Below, piece by piece: positions 1 through 5,982 of a stretch of DNA of 8,516 nucleotides. Origin of the DNA: Deferribacteres bacterium (GTDB lineage Bacteria > Nitrospirota > Thermodesulfovibrionia > UBA6902). The notes below the pieces were generated by a model, which saw only the letters and a program-made list of their open reading frames with translations, searched no databases and was not told the DNA's origin. Numbering within the stretch: the stretch's first letter is position 1; each line of letters opens with the position of its first letter. Position numbers and translations under genes: made by a program. Location: the NCBI GenBank assembly GCA_013152795.1, contig JAADFS010000039.1, positions 1 through 8,516 of the forward strand. Reading direction: 5' to 3'.

Positions 1-153
1 AATATCATTATTAGTTAATTCTCAATATCTTACAAGTCTTTTAAAGATTTTATTAGGAGAAAGTGGAATTGTCAAGGCTGACGGCGTATCACTCAGAGCA
101 GCGGAACGGCCGTGGTAATCTGACTGCAGGATGAAGAAAGGATACTACCGGAC
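1..153 (+). promoter_or_regulatory. Leader region upstream of ribF
   Basis: This 153-base stretch precedes ribF. The first 60 bases are clearly more AT-rich than the rest, as promoter regions often are, but I could not find a -35/-10 pair with good matches and spacing. Bases 111-118 (CCGTGGTA) can pair with 143-151 (TACTACCGG region) with one bulged base and one G-T pair, which would place the likely ribosome binding site (AAAGGA, 137-142) in the loop. No FMN-riboswitch signature was recognised. One frame is open from the left edge to a stop at 116-118, with no start visible. Regulatory role is inferred from position only. Confidence 0.3.
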
Positions 154-157
154 ATGA
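131..157 (+). other. Possible 8-codon upstream ORF overlapping the ribF start
   Basis: ATG at 131 opens a frame encoding MKKGYYRT and stops with TGA at 155-157. The stop overlaps the ribF start codon in an ATGA arrangement, the classic geometry for translational coupling. No strong ribosome binding site precedes it; only CAGG lies nearby. It may be chance, and I rate it as a weak candidate leader peptide rather than a gene. Confidence 0.15.
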
Positions 158-1086
158 AGGTAATCGACGGAATAGAAAATGTAAAACAGAAATTACCGTA
201 TCCTGTCCTGACGATCGGCAATTTCGACGGGGTACATCTCGGCCACCAGGCGCTCTTCCGCATGCTTATAGAAAGGGCTAAAAAAAACAACGGCACGTCG
301 ATCGTTTTCACCTTCGTGCCGCATCCCCTGAGGGTCATCGCGCCTGAAAGGGCCCCGAAGCTCCTTACACCATACAAAGAAAAAATCCGGCTGATAAAAA
401 ACTGCGGCATCGACGTTATCATCTGCATAAACTTCACGAAGGAGTTCGCCTCAATAACCGCGGAGGATTTCATAAGAAACATCCTCTGCAGGATGCTCGA
501 GGTGAAGGAGATACTCATCGGCTCCAACTACATGTTCGGGAAAGGCAGAAAAGGCTCTCCGGAACTGCTGAAGGCGCTGGGCAAAGAATACGGATTCTCC
601 GTCACGGTTGTGGATGAGATCAGGATAGACAATACAGTGGTCAGCAGTTCAAGGATCAGAACCCTGATTGCAAAGGGCAGGGTTGAGGAGGCGGCGAAAT
701 TCCTGGGCAGGCCGTACTCTGTGGAAGGCGTGGTCATCGAAGGGGCGAAGAGGGGAAAGAGTCTCCTTAACACCCCCACGGCCAATCTCTCCACTGCAAA
801 CGAGCTGCTCCCGAAAGACGGTGTATACGCCGTCAAAGTAAAAGTAGGCAGAAAGGTCTACGGGGGGGCCACGAATATAGGCTGCAATCCCACGTTCAAA
901 GACAAGAAGTTCAGTTTTGAAACACACATCCTGGACTTTGAAGGCACACTCCTCGGAAAGACGCTGAGGGTCGAGTTTATCAGGAGAATCAGGGATGAAA
1001 TAAAATTCTCAAAGGTCGAGGACCTCGCCGCGCAGCTCGAAAAAGACATCGCGGAAATCAGACGGATACTTAAGGAACATCCATAA
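154..1086 (+). CDS. ribF: Bifunctional riboflavin kinase / FAD synthetase
   Basis: The protein phosphorylates riboflavin to FMN and then adenylylates FMN to FAD, in the cytoplasm. The N-terminal half is the FAD synthetase nucleotidyltransferase domain: residues 22-31 read GNFDGVHLGH, with the HxGH pair H28/H31, and SSSRIR at 164-169 is the second nucleotide-binding motif. The C-terminal half is the riboflavin kinase barrel: PTANL at 208-212, the ATNIGCNPTF segment, and the likely catalytic E256 in ETHILDF. Length (310 residues) is normal for the family. The usual Gly-aromatic pair before PTAN is replaced by Asn-Thr, a mild deviation. The ATG at 154 is the only sensible start, because an in-frame stop lies at 121-123. 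An AAAGGA site lies 11 bases upstream. The next gene follows after 16 bases, so the two are probably co-transcribed. Confidence 0.96.
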   Translation: MKVIDGIENVKQKLPYPVLTIGNFDGVHLGHQALFRMLIERAKKNNGTSIVFTFVPHPLRVIAPERAPKLLTPYKEKIRLIKNCGIDVIICINFTKEFASITAEDFIRNILCRMLEVKEILIGSNYMFGKGRKGSPELLKALGKEYGFSVTVVDEIRIDNTVVSSSRIRTLIAKGRVEEAAKFLGRPYSVEGVVIEGAKRGKSLLNTPTANLSTANELLPKDGVYAVKVKVGRKVYGGATNIGCNPTFKDKKFSFETHILDFEGTLLGKTLRVEFIRRIRDEIKFSKVEDLAAQLEKDIAEIRRILKEHP

Positions 1087-1102
1087 TCAGAGTCAGAAGG
1101 TT

Positions 1103-2293
1103 ATGTTGAGAAAATCTTTCCTTCTAAGAATATTCGATGCCGCCAACATGCAGAGGTGGAACGACAAGATACGCCCGGTGGACCTGAGGGAGTTGGACAA
1201 GCAGTCCCATAAAATGATAATCGCATATATCCTGGGCAAGTTCGAGAAAGACAACAAGGAGTTCAACTGGATCGATATTATCGAGGGAGGCATCTTTGAA
1301 TTCCTGCAGCGTCTTGTCATCACGGACCTGAAGCCGCAGATATTCTATAAAATCAGGGAAGACGCCTCACGCTACAAGAAACTGAATGAATGGGTTTACC
1401 AGCAACTGGAGCCCGTACTCTCACCGCTCGGAAAGGATTTCAGCAGGAGGTTCAGGGATTATTTCTCGGATACGCGGGAGAACGTGAACAAACGTATACT
1501 GGGGGCCGCGCACTTTTATGCGACTAAATGGGAGTTCAACATCATTGAGCATGCAAATCCCAGGGGTTACGAGATTGCCGAAATAGGGAAAGACCTGGAG
1601 AGGAGGCAGGAAGAGTATCTCGACCTGAGGGGATTGCGGGAACTGCTGCAGCATGCGAGGCTTCAGAATTTCGTCTCGCTCTGCGGCCAACTGAGGTTCC
1701 AGGTCAGGTGGAGCCACCTGCACATGGTGCCCCGCACGTCGGTCCTCGGGCACATGCTGATTGTCGCGATATTATGTTATCTTTTCTCACTTGAAATCCG
1801 CGCATGCAGGAGCAGGTGTATCAACAATTTCTACACCGGCCTTTTTCATGACCTGCCCGAGGTTCTCACGAGGGACATAATCTCCCCGGTCAAGAAATCC
1901 ATCCGGGAATTTGAAAAGATGATAAAGGTTTACGAGAAACAGCAGATGAAGAAAGAGGTCTACAACCTGATCCCGAAAGAGTGGCATGCCGACATGAAGA
2001 TGTTCACCGAGAATGAATTTGCAAGCATCGTTATGATCAACGGCAAGAAGCGCAGGAAAAAATCGGACGAGATAAACAGCCGTTTCAATGAAGACAGGTT
2101 CAACCCCAGAGACGGTGAGATCGTTGAGGCGGCCGACCACCTTGCGGCATTTACAGAGGCCTTTCTGACACTGCGAAACGGCATAAACGCACCGGAGCTT
2201 GTTGATGCCAAGTGGCTGGTAAAAAACAGGTACAGGCGGAAAAAAAACATTGCGGGTATAAACTTCGGTGAAATATATGCGGATTTCGAGTAA
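1103..2293 (+). CDS. HD-domain phosphohydrolase, YfbR-like C-terminal domain, with unassigned N-terminal half
   Basis: The C-terminal half carries an HD metal-dependent phosphohydrolase fold. H217 in SVLGHM, H249-D250 in LFHDLPEVLTRDIISPVK and D345 in AADHLA give the H...HD...D metal ligand set. The HDxxEVLTxDxxxPVK segment closely resembles the 5'-nucleotidase YfbR group, which hydrolyses deoxynucleoside monophosphates, so a nucleotidase or related phosphatase is the best guess; the substrate is unproven. At 396 residues it is about twice the length of YfbR (around 200). Residues 1-190 are rich in charged and aromatic residues, show no signal peptide or clear membrane helix, and match no domain I recognise. 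The start is slightly uncertain: AGAAGG at 1095-1100 lies only 2 bases before ATG 1103 but 5 bases before the in-frame TTG at 1106. It follows ribF by 16 bases and converges on coaBC. A specific gene name is not justified. Confidence 0.88.
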   Translation: MLRKSFLLRIFDAANMQRWNDKIRPVDLRELDKQSHKMIIAYILGKFEKDNKEFNWIDIIEGGIFEFLQRLVITDLKPQIFYKIREDASRYKKLNEWVYQQLEPVLSPLGKDFSRRFRDYFSDTRENVNKRILGAAHFYATKWEFNIIEHANPRGYEIAEIGKDLERRQEEYLDLRGLRELLQHARLQNFVSLCGQLRFQVRWSHLHMVPRTSVLGHMLIVAILCYLFSLEIRACRSRCINNFYTGLFHDLPEVLTRDIISPVKKSIREFEKMIKVYEKQQMKKEVYNLIPKEWHADMKMFTENEFASIVMINGKKRRKKSDEINSRFNEDRFNPRDGEIVEAADHLAAFTEAFLTLRNGINAPELVDAKWLVKNRYRRKKNIAGINFGEIYADFE

Positions 2294-2296
2294 ACC

Positions 2297-2310
2297 GGCC
2301 GCTAACGGCC
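2297..2310. terminator. Small GC hairpin at the convergent gene junction
   Basis: GGCCG (2297-2301) pairs with CGGCC (2306-2310) around a CTAA loop. The hairpin sits in and just past the 8-base gap between the two converging genes and contains the coaBC stop codon. Neither strand has a proper T-tract after it. It is a weak candidate for a bidirectional transcription end and nothing better was seen here. Confidence 0.2.
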
Positions 2311-3495
2311 TCCTGCGGCGGCATGATACTGCAGCATCCTGTCCAGGATAATCCCGGCGACTTCGATCTTTTTCATCAGGGGATACTCAGTGATATCACC
2401 CTTTCTGTCGATCAGTGTCACGATATTGGTGTCGGCATCAAAGCCGGCGTCCTTTCGCGATATGTCATTAAGGACGATCATATCGAGATTCTTCTCCTTC
2501 AGCTTCTCCCCCGCGCTCCTGACATCCATGCCGCTCTCCGCCGCAAAACCTATGAGAATGCGCCTGCCTTTCCTGCTGCCGATCTTTTTGAGTATATCGG
2601 TGTTTTTCTTCAGGTTTAATGACATCACATCCCTTTTCCTGAGCTTCACCCTCGCTATCGAAGAGGGGGAAAAATCCGATACGGCCGCCGCCATGATAAC
2701 ACAGGTGGCCTTAGGAAGATGATCCAACACAGCGGCCTCCATCTCGGAGGCCTTTTCCACACGGACAAGGGTAACCCCTTCAGGCGCCCTCAGGGATGTC
2801 GGGCCGCTGATCAGCGTGACATCGGCCCCGCGTCTCTTCGCGGCAAGTGCAACGGCATATCCCATCTTGCCGGAAGAGCGGTTTGAAATAAACCTTACCG
2901 GGTCTATGGGCTCTATCGTCGGCCCTGCCGTAACCATAATATGGTGGCCGGCCAGGTCCTTAGGTGTCAGGGCCGATACGGCTGCCTCCACAATATCCGG
3001 CACATCCGCCATCCTGCCCGTGCCTTCTTCGCCGCATGCAAGGCTGCCCGTAGCCGGCCCGACAAACTGCACCCCGGACTTCCGCAGTTCCCTGATGTTT
3101 TTTTTGACTATGCCGCTGCGGTACATCCTGTAATTCATTGCAGGTGCAATAAGGACAGGCCCCTCATAGGCAAGCCACATGTTGCAGAGCAGGTTATCCG
3201 CAATTCCTGCGGAAAGCTTGTTTATCGTGTTTGCCGTTGCAGGGGCGATAATAAAAAGCTGCGAAGACTTCGGGAGGTTGATATGCACAAAGGGGTCGCT
3301 GAATATGTCCGTATGCACGGGATTACCGGTTACGGCCTCAAGCAGATACGGTGTAATGAACCTCTGCGCGGCACCGGTCATCACCACGCTGACATCGGCT
3401 CCTTCATCGGCGAGTCGGCGGGCGATGTCCACGGACTTGCAGGCCGCTATGCTCCCGCTGACGCCGAGAAGGATATTGCGCTTGTCAAGCAGCAC
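2302..3495 (-). CDS. coaBC: Phosphopantothenoylcysteine synthetase / decarboxylase
   Basis: This bifunctional enzyme joins cysteine to 4'-phosphopantothenate and decarboxylates the product to 4'-phosphopantetheine, two steps of coenzyme A synthesis in the cytoplasm. The N-terminal flavoprotein domain (about 1-175) has GVSGSIAAC at 11-19, the catalytic H71 in FVHINL, PAMNYRM at 118-124 and the flap cysteine C154 in ACGEEGTGRM. The C-terminal synthetase domain has TAGPTIEPIDPVR at 189-201, the SNRSSGKMG segment with N205, and AAAVSDF. Length (397) is typical. The start codon is GTG, not ATG; the protein begins directly at the family's usual N-terminus, and the GTG lies 4 bases after the rpoZ stop. 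GGGGA inside the end of rpoZ is a possible weak ribosome binding site, so translation is probably coupled to rpoZ. It is the last gene of the minus-strand cluster visible here. Confidence 0.96.
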   Translation of the reverse strand: MLLDKRNILLGVSGSIAACKSVDIARRLADEGADVSVVMTGAAQRFITPYLLEAVTGNPVHTDIFSDPFVHINLPKSSQLFIIAPATANTINKLSAGIADNLLCNMWLAYEGPVLIAPAMNYRMYRSGIVKKNIRELRKSGVQFVGPATGSLACGEEGTGRMADVPDIVEAAVSALTPKDLAGHHIMVTAGPTIEPIDPVRFISNRSSGKMGYAVALAAKRRGADVTLISGPTSLRAPEGVTLVRVEKASEMEAAVLDHLPKATCVIMAAAVSDFSPSSIARVKLRKRDVMSLNLKKNTDILKKIGSRKGRRILIGFAAESGMDVRSAGEKLKEKNLDMIVLNDISRKDAGFDADTNIVTLIDRKGDITEYPLMKKIEVAGIILDRMLQYHAAAGGR

Positions 3496-3499
3496 CTCG

Positions 3500-3883
3500 T
3501 CAACTGTCCCCGAAGATATCCTCGATGGATTTCGTATTATTCATCTCGTCTTTTTCACTGAGATAAACCTTGAGGTCCTTCTCGAGTTCGGACACGTCCT
3601 CGGGCATTGTCTCCTTCTGCTGCGCCTCATCCATCATGCGTTTGTGGGTGAGTTTCTTCGCTTCCTCATTGGCCCTGACCGCCTCTTCACCGGTAAGCAC
3701 ATTCACGGCCCCGGTAGCGACCTCTTCAATGGCGAGCGTGGTTATCTTCTTGGCCCTCGAGGCAATCCTGGGCAGTGCTCCCTTGGAGAGGTCCTTTGCC
3801 CTCAGCACCGATGCGACCACGAGCCGGTAAATGCCGTCGATCTTCTCGTTGTTACACTCTATAGGCAGTGAGATTATATCCAT
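3500..3883 (-). CDS. rpoZ: DNA-directed RNA polymerase omega subunit
   Basis: Omega wraps the beta-prime C-terminus and helps assemble RNA polymerase. In many bacteria it also takes part in the ppGpp response. The core lies at residues 17-73: GIYRLVVASVLRAKDL, then PRI and KKITTLAIEEVATGAV, then LTGEEA, all in the expected order. At 127 residues it is longer than the 91-residue E. coli protein. The extra length is a C-terminal tail (about 75-127) rich in Lys, Glu, Asp and Met, and probably helical or disordered. The ATG has a near-perfect ribosome binding site (AAAGGAGG at 3890-3897, 6 bases upstream), the strongest in the window. gmk ends 21 bases upstream and coaBC starts 4 bases downstream. 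The gmk-rpoZ pairing links guanine nucleotide supply and transcription, a conserved arrangement. Confidence 0.94.
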   Translation of the reverse strand: MDIISLPIECNNEKIDGIYRLVVASVLRAKDLSKGALPRIASRAKKITTLAIEEVATGAVNVLTGEEAVRANEEAKKLTHKRMMDEAQQKETMPEDVSELEKDLKVYLSEKDEMNNTKSIEDIFGDS

Positions 3884-3889
3884 AAAAAA

Positions 3890-3897
3890 CCTCCTTT
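3890..3897 (-). promoter_or_regulatory. Strong ribosome binding site of rpoZ
   Basis: The minus strand reads AAAGGAGG followed by six T residues and the ATG of rpoZ. This is close to a full anti-16S match with ideal spacing. It fixes the rpoZ start and suggests rpoZ is translated independently of gmk. Confidence 0.85.
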
Positions 3898-3904
3898 CTA
3901 AGGT

Positions 3905-4546
3905 TTATTTTACAAAACCTGCTATCCATTTGGGATTGATGTTCGCTGTTCTGATCTTTGAAGATATCACTATGCTTTCAAGTTCGTCATATGCCTTCTC
4001 GAGCTTATCATTGATGATAATATAATCATAATCCCTGTAGCCCGCTATCTCAGCCCGTGCATTGTCGAGCCTCTCCTTTATCCTCTCCGCGGACTCCGTC
4101 TTTCTTCCGGTAAGCCTTTTCCTGAGAATCTGCATCGAAGGTGGAAGCACAAAGATATAAACTGCGTTGTCCCACGTGCTTTTCAACTGCCTTGCACCGT
4201 GGACATCTATGTCGAGTATTATATCATAACCATCCTTGATTAATTTTTTCAGCCTCTTGCTGGATGTGCCGTACAGGTTGCCGTGGACCACGGCCCATTC
4301 GGCAAACTCCCCCTTCTCTATCATACCCCTGAATTTTTTTTCACTTACAAATGTATAATGCACATCATTGATTTCACCCTCCCTCGGCGCACGCGTCGTA
4401 TAAGACACGGATAGCCTGAGCCCGGGAATTCTCCTGAGCAGCTCCCGGCAGAGCGTGGTCTTGCCCGCGCCCGATGGGGCGGATACCACAAAGAGCGTTC
4501 CCCTGTTGAGAAAGGGCTTGATTCTGCTGCTCCTGCATCTTTGCAT
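3905..4546 (-). CDS. gmk: Guanylate kinase
   Basis: Gmk transfers phosphate from ATP to GMP, giving GDP for GTP, dGTP and (p)ppGpp synthesis in the cytoplasm. The P-loop is APSGAGKT at residues 23-30. The GMP-binding region follows at 46-64 (SVSYTTRAPREGE to VHY, with R52, R55 and Y64). DIDVHGARQLK is the conserved Walker-B-like segment, and the C-terminal lid and helices are present. Length (213) is normal, although about 14 residues precede the usual N-terminus. No alternative ATG lies between, and this ATG starts 3 bases after the remA stop with AGAGAAG upstream, so I kept it. The P-loop begins Ala-Pro-Ser rather than the more common Gly-Pro-Ser, a minor variant. The remA-gmk-rpoZ order is conserved in many Firmicutes and related groups. 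Confidence 0.97.
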   Translation of the reverse strand: MQRCRSSRIKPFLNRGTLFVVSAPSGAGKTTLCRELLRRIPGLRLSVSYTTRAPREGEINDVHYTFVSEKKFRGMIEKGEFAEWAVVHGNLYGTSSKRLKKLIKDGYDIILDIDVHGARQLKSTWDNAVYIFVLPPSMQILRKRLTGRKTESAERIKERLDNARAEIAGYRDYDYIIINDKLEKAYDELESIVISSKIRTANINPKWIAGFVK

Positions 4547-4549
4547 CTT

Positions 4550-4810
4550 CTACTTCTCTGACAGGAATCTCTGCGTAATGGTCTCAACCTGAAGGGCCGA
4601 GAGTATTACATGGTCACTGTCGGTTACTATAATCGCGCGCGTTTTACGGCCCTGTGTTGCATCTATGAGCTTTCCCCTCTCGCTGGCCTCTTCCCGCATC
4701 CTTTTTATAGGAGAGGAACCGGGTGCCACAACGGCTATAACCCTCGAGGCGGATACAATATTGCCGAAACCGATATTAATAAGCCTCAATCCCTTATCGG
4801 ATTTTTTCAT
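4550..4810 (-). CDS. remA: RemA/DUF370 family DNA-binding regulator
   Basis: This 86-residue protein matches the RemA (DUF370, YlzA) family along its whole length: LRLINIGFGNIVSASRVIAVV at the start, SSPIKRMREEASERGKLIDA in the middle, and GRKTRAIIVTDSDHVILSA at 54-72. In Bacillus subtilis RemA activates biofilm matrix and osmoprotection genes and assembles into a DNA-binding oligomer. Its basic residues correspond here to R23 and the GRKTR segment (R55, K56, R58), where B. subtilis has two adjacent arginines. The target genes in this organism are unknown, and biofilm control should not be assumed. The ATG has GGAGG 5 bases upstream (4816-4820). The gene overlaps nothing and is followed by gmk after 3 bases. 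The repeat copy at 4846-4944 ends 35 bases before the start codon. Confidence 0.9.
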   Translation of the reverse strand: MKKSDKGLRLINIGFGNIVSASRVIAVVAPGSSPIKRMREEASERGKLIDATQGRKTRAIIVTDSDHVILSALQVETITQRFLSEK

Positions 4811-4815
4811 TTATG

Positions 4816-4820
4816 CCTCC
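4816..4820 (-). promoter_or_regulatory. Ribosome binding site of remA
   Basis: GGAGG on the minus strand lies five bases before the remA ATG. It settles the remA start and lies outside the repeat element further upstream, so the repeat does not disrupt it. Confidence 0.8.
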
Positions 4821-4845
4821 ATGAATTTTACATTATCGTTAACAT

Positions 4846-4944
4846 TAACCCTTACAGTAGCATAAAATACCGCCGGCGGGGCAGAGGAGCCTGCCGGAAA
4901 AGCCTTATCTGCGATTCTTTCAGTTATAACAGTTCACCCCGTCC
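4846..4944 (-). repeat. Partial copy A of the dispersed intergenic repeat (yicC-remA gap)
   Basis: This fills most of the 133-base gap between yicC and remA. Its first 76 bases align nearly end to end with 5811-5887. Exact shared runs include GAGCCTGCCGGAAAAGC (4887-4903 and 5851-5867) and TTATCTGCGAT (4905-4915 and 5869-5879), and the TTACAG...GCATAA...AATACCGC start is also shared. A last shared block, CACCCCGTCC (4935-4944), abuts and touches the yicC stop codon. Copy A lacks the GC hairpin, the tandem repeat and the inverted right end of the full element. It can form small hairpins (GGCAG 4880-4884 with CTGCC 4891-4895, or CCGGC 4873-4877 with GCCGG 4893-4897). The strand is given as that of the transcript; the element has no proven orientation. 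Confidence 0.75.
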
Positions 4945-5795
4945 TACTGCAGGTTCTGTATCTGTTCTTTTATCTTTTCAAGCTCGTGTTTCATCTCCAC
5001 CACATTGGTCGATATCTCCACATCCTGCGACTTGGAGCCTGTTGTATTGACCTCACGGCGCAGTTCCTGTATGAAGAAATCCATCTTCTTGCCGATGATA
5101 TTGCCTGATTTCAAAACCTCCTCGAACTGGTTCAGATGGCTCTTTATCCTTACTATCTCCTCGGTGATGTCGGATTTTTCAACGAGTATGGCGGTCTCCT
5201 GAATTATCCGCGATTCATCCACCGGCACATCCCCCAACAGTTCTTTTATCCTGTCATGGAGTCTCTGCCGGGCAGAGGCTGCAAAGTCCTCCCTCTTGTC
5301 CTCAATGCGGTTTATATACGTCCTCAACATGCCTATTCTCCCTGCAATATCATCCACAAGATTTCTGCCTTCCTCGATACGGCTCTTCTGTAATTCCTCC
5401 AGCGCAATCTCAAGGGCGTCATAAAACTCGCCGGCATTTATCTCGGGCTCATCCAGCACAAATATGTCCCTCTGTGAGGCGATAATATCAATGCCAACAT
5501 CATCGGCGATCGAAAGCTCGTCCTTCAGGGATACAAGCGCATTATAATATTCCCTGGCAAGGGATTTGTTCACCTTCAGTTTTACGTTCTCGGTATCCTG
5601 CCTGTGCACGTATATCTCTATGCGCCCCCGGCTGAATTTCCGCTTCACCCTCTTCCTGATCTCCGGGTCAAAAGAAAAAAGATAGTACGGCACATTGATG
5701 TGAATATCAATATTCTTATGATTTGAGGAGCGGATTTCCACGCGGAAACCGCCGGCCTCGCCCCTCCCGTAACCTGTCATTGACTGTGGCTGCAT
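4944..5795 (-). CDS. yicC: YicC/YloC family endoribonuclease
   Basis: YicC-type proteins are single-strand-preferring endoribonucleases; the E. coli member has been linked to decay of small RNAs. The N-terminal signature SMTGYGRGE is at residues 5-13. The C-terminal DUF1732 part carries DITEEIVRIKSHLNQFEE and then, at 235-256, GKKMDFFIQELRREVNTTGSKS, ending with the conserved VVEMKHELEKIKEQIQN. Length (283) is typical. The middle, about 120-200, is charged and probably helical. The ATG at 5795 has no recognisable ribosome binding site: the upstream bases are AT-rich, and the repeat element begins 15 bases away. An internal ATG at residue 6 is no better placed. The gene leads the yicC-remA-gmk-rpoZ-coaBC cluster and is flanked on both sides by copies of the same repeat. 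Confidence 0.95.
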   Translation of the reverse strand: MQPQSMTGYGRGEAGGFRVEIRSSNHKNIDIHINVPYYLFSFDPEIRKRVKRKFSRGRIEIYVHRQDTENVKLKVNKSLAREYYNALVSLKDELSIADDVGIDIIASQRDIFVLDEPEINAGEFYDALEIALEELQKSRIEEGRNLVDDIAGRIGMLRTYINRIEDKREDFAASARQRLHDRIKELLGDVPVDESRIIQETAILVEKSDITEEIVRIKSHLNQFEEVLKSGNIIGKKMDFFIQELRREVNTTGSKSQDVEISTNVVEMKHELEKIKEQIQNLQ

Positions 5796-5899
5796 GATAG
5801 TTTTCTATAATAACCTTACAGCGGCATAAGAATACCGCTAACGGGCAGGAGAGCCTGCCGGAAAAGCTTTATCTGCGATACCTTTCACCCCCACCCCGT

Positions 5900-5922
5900 C
5901 CCTCCCCCGTCAAGGGGGAGGG
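5900..5922. repeat. GC-rich perfect 9-bp hairpin inside element B
   Basis: CCCTCCCCC (5900-5908) pairs perfectly with GGGGGAGGG (5914-5922) around GTCAA. There is no T-tract on either side, so it is not a standard intrinsic terminator. Similar C-rich/G-rich hairpin repeats (CACCCC...CTCCCC...GGGGAG) are common in intergenic DNA of many bacteria, so this is probably one of that broad type nested in the element. Confidence 0.7.
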
Positions 5923-5947
5923 GGAACAGGTCTTTATTCTGCACCCT

Positions 5948-5982
5948 GAACTCAGAACTCAGAACTTTTAACTCAGAACTTT
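5948..5982. repeat. Short tandem repeat of GAACTCA units
   Basis: GAACTCA occurs twice in tandem from 5948 and continues as GAAC. The 13-base string AACTCAGAACTTT then occurs at 5956-5968 and again at 5970-5982. It lies between the GC hairpin and the right inverted repeat of element B. Its function is unknown; slippage is the likely origin. Confidence 0.7.

Noticed and set aside
2..118. A frame open from the left edge to TAA at 116-118, possibly the end of an upstream + strand gene
   Set aside because: Only 38 codons are visible, the first half is AT-rich and unlike the neighbouring genes in codon use, and the peptide matches no family I recognise. Chance openness is as likely.
60..153. FMN riboswitch upstream of ribF
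   Set aside because: The conserved FMN aptamer segments were not found, and the stretch is shorter than a complete aptamer plus expression platform usually needs.
2298..2310. A third copy of the dispersed repeat, from the shared string CCGCTAACGG (also in element B near 5835)
   Set aside because: Only ten bases match, they overlap the coaBC stop codon, and none of the rest of the repeat core is present.
2941..3871. Two long + strand open frames (2941-3561 and 3179-3871) opposite coaBC and rpoZ
   Set aside because: Both lie antisense to confidently identified genes, have no family resemblance and overlap each other; they are shadows of coding constraint on the other strand.
5900..5922. Intrinsic terminator between clpC and yicC
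   Set aside because: The hairpin is strong but has no T-tract on either strand and lies downstream of the predicted yicC promoter, where a terminator would silence the cluster.
5948..5982. CRISPR array
   Set aside because: The units are 7-13 bases and adjacent; there are no 20-40-base repeats separated by unique spacers.
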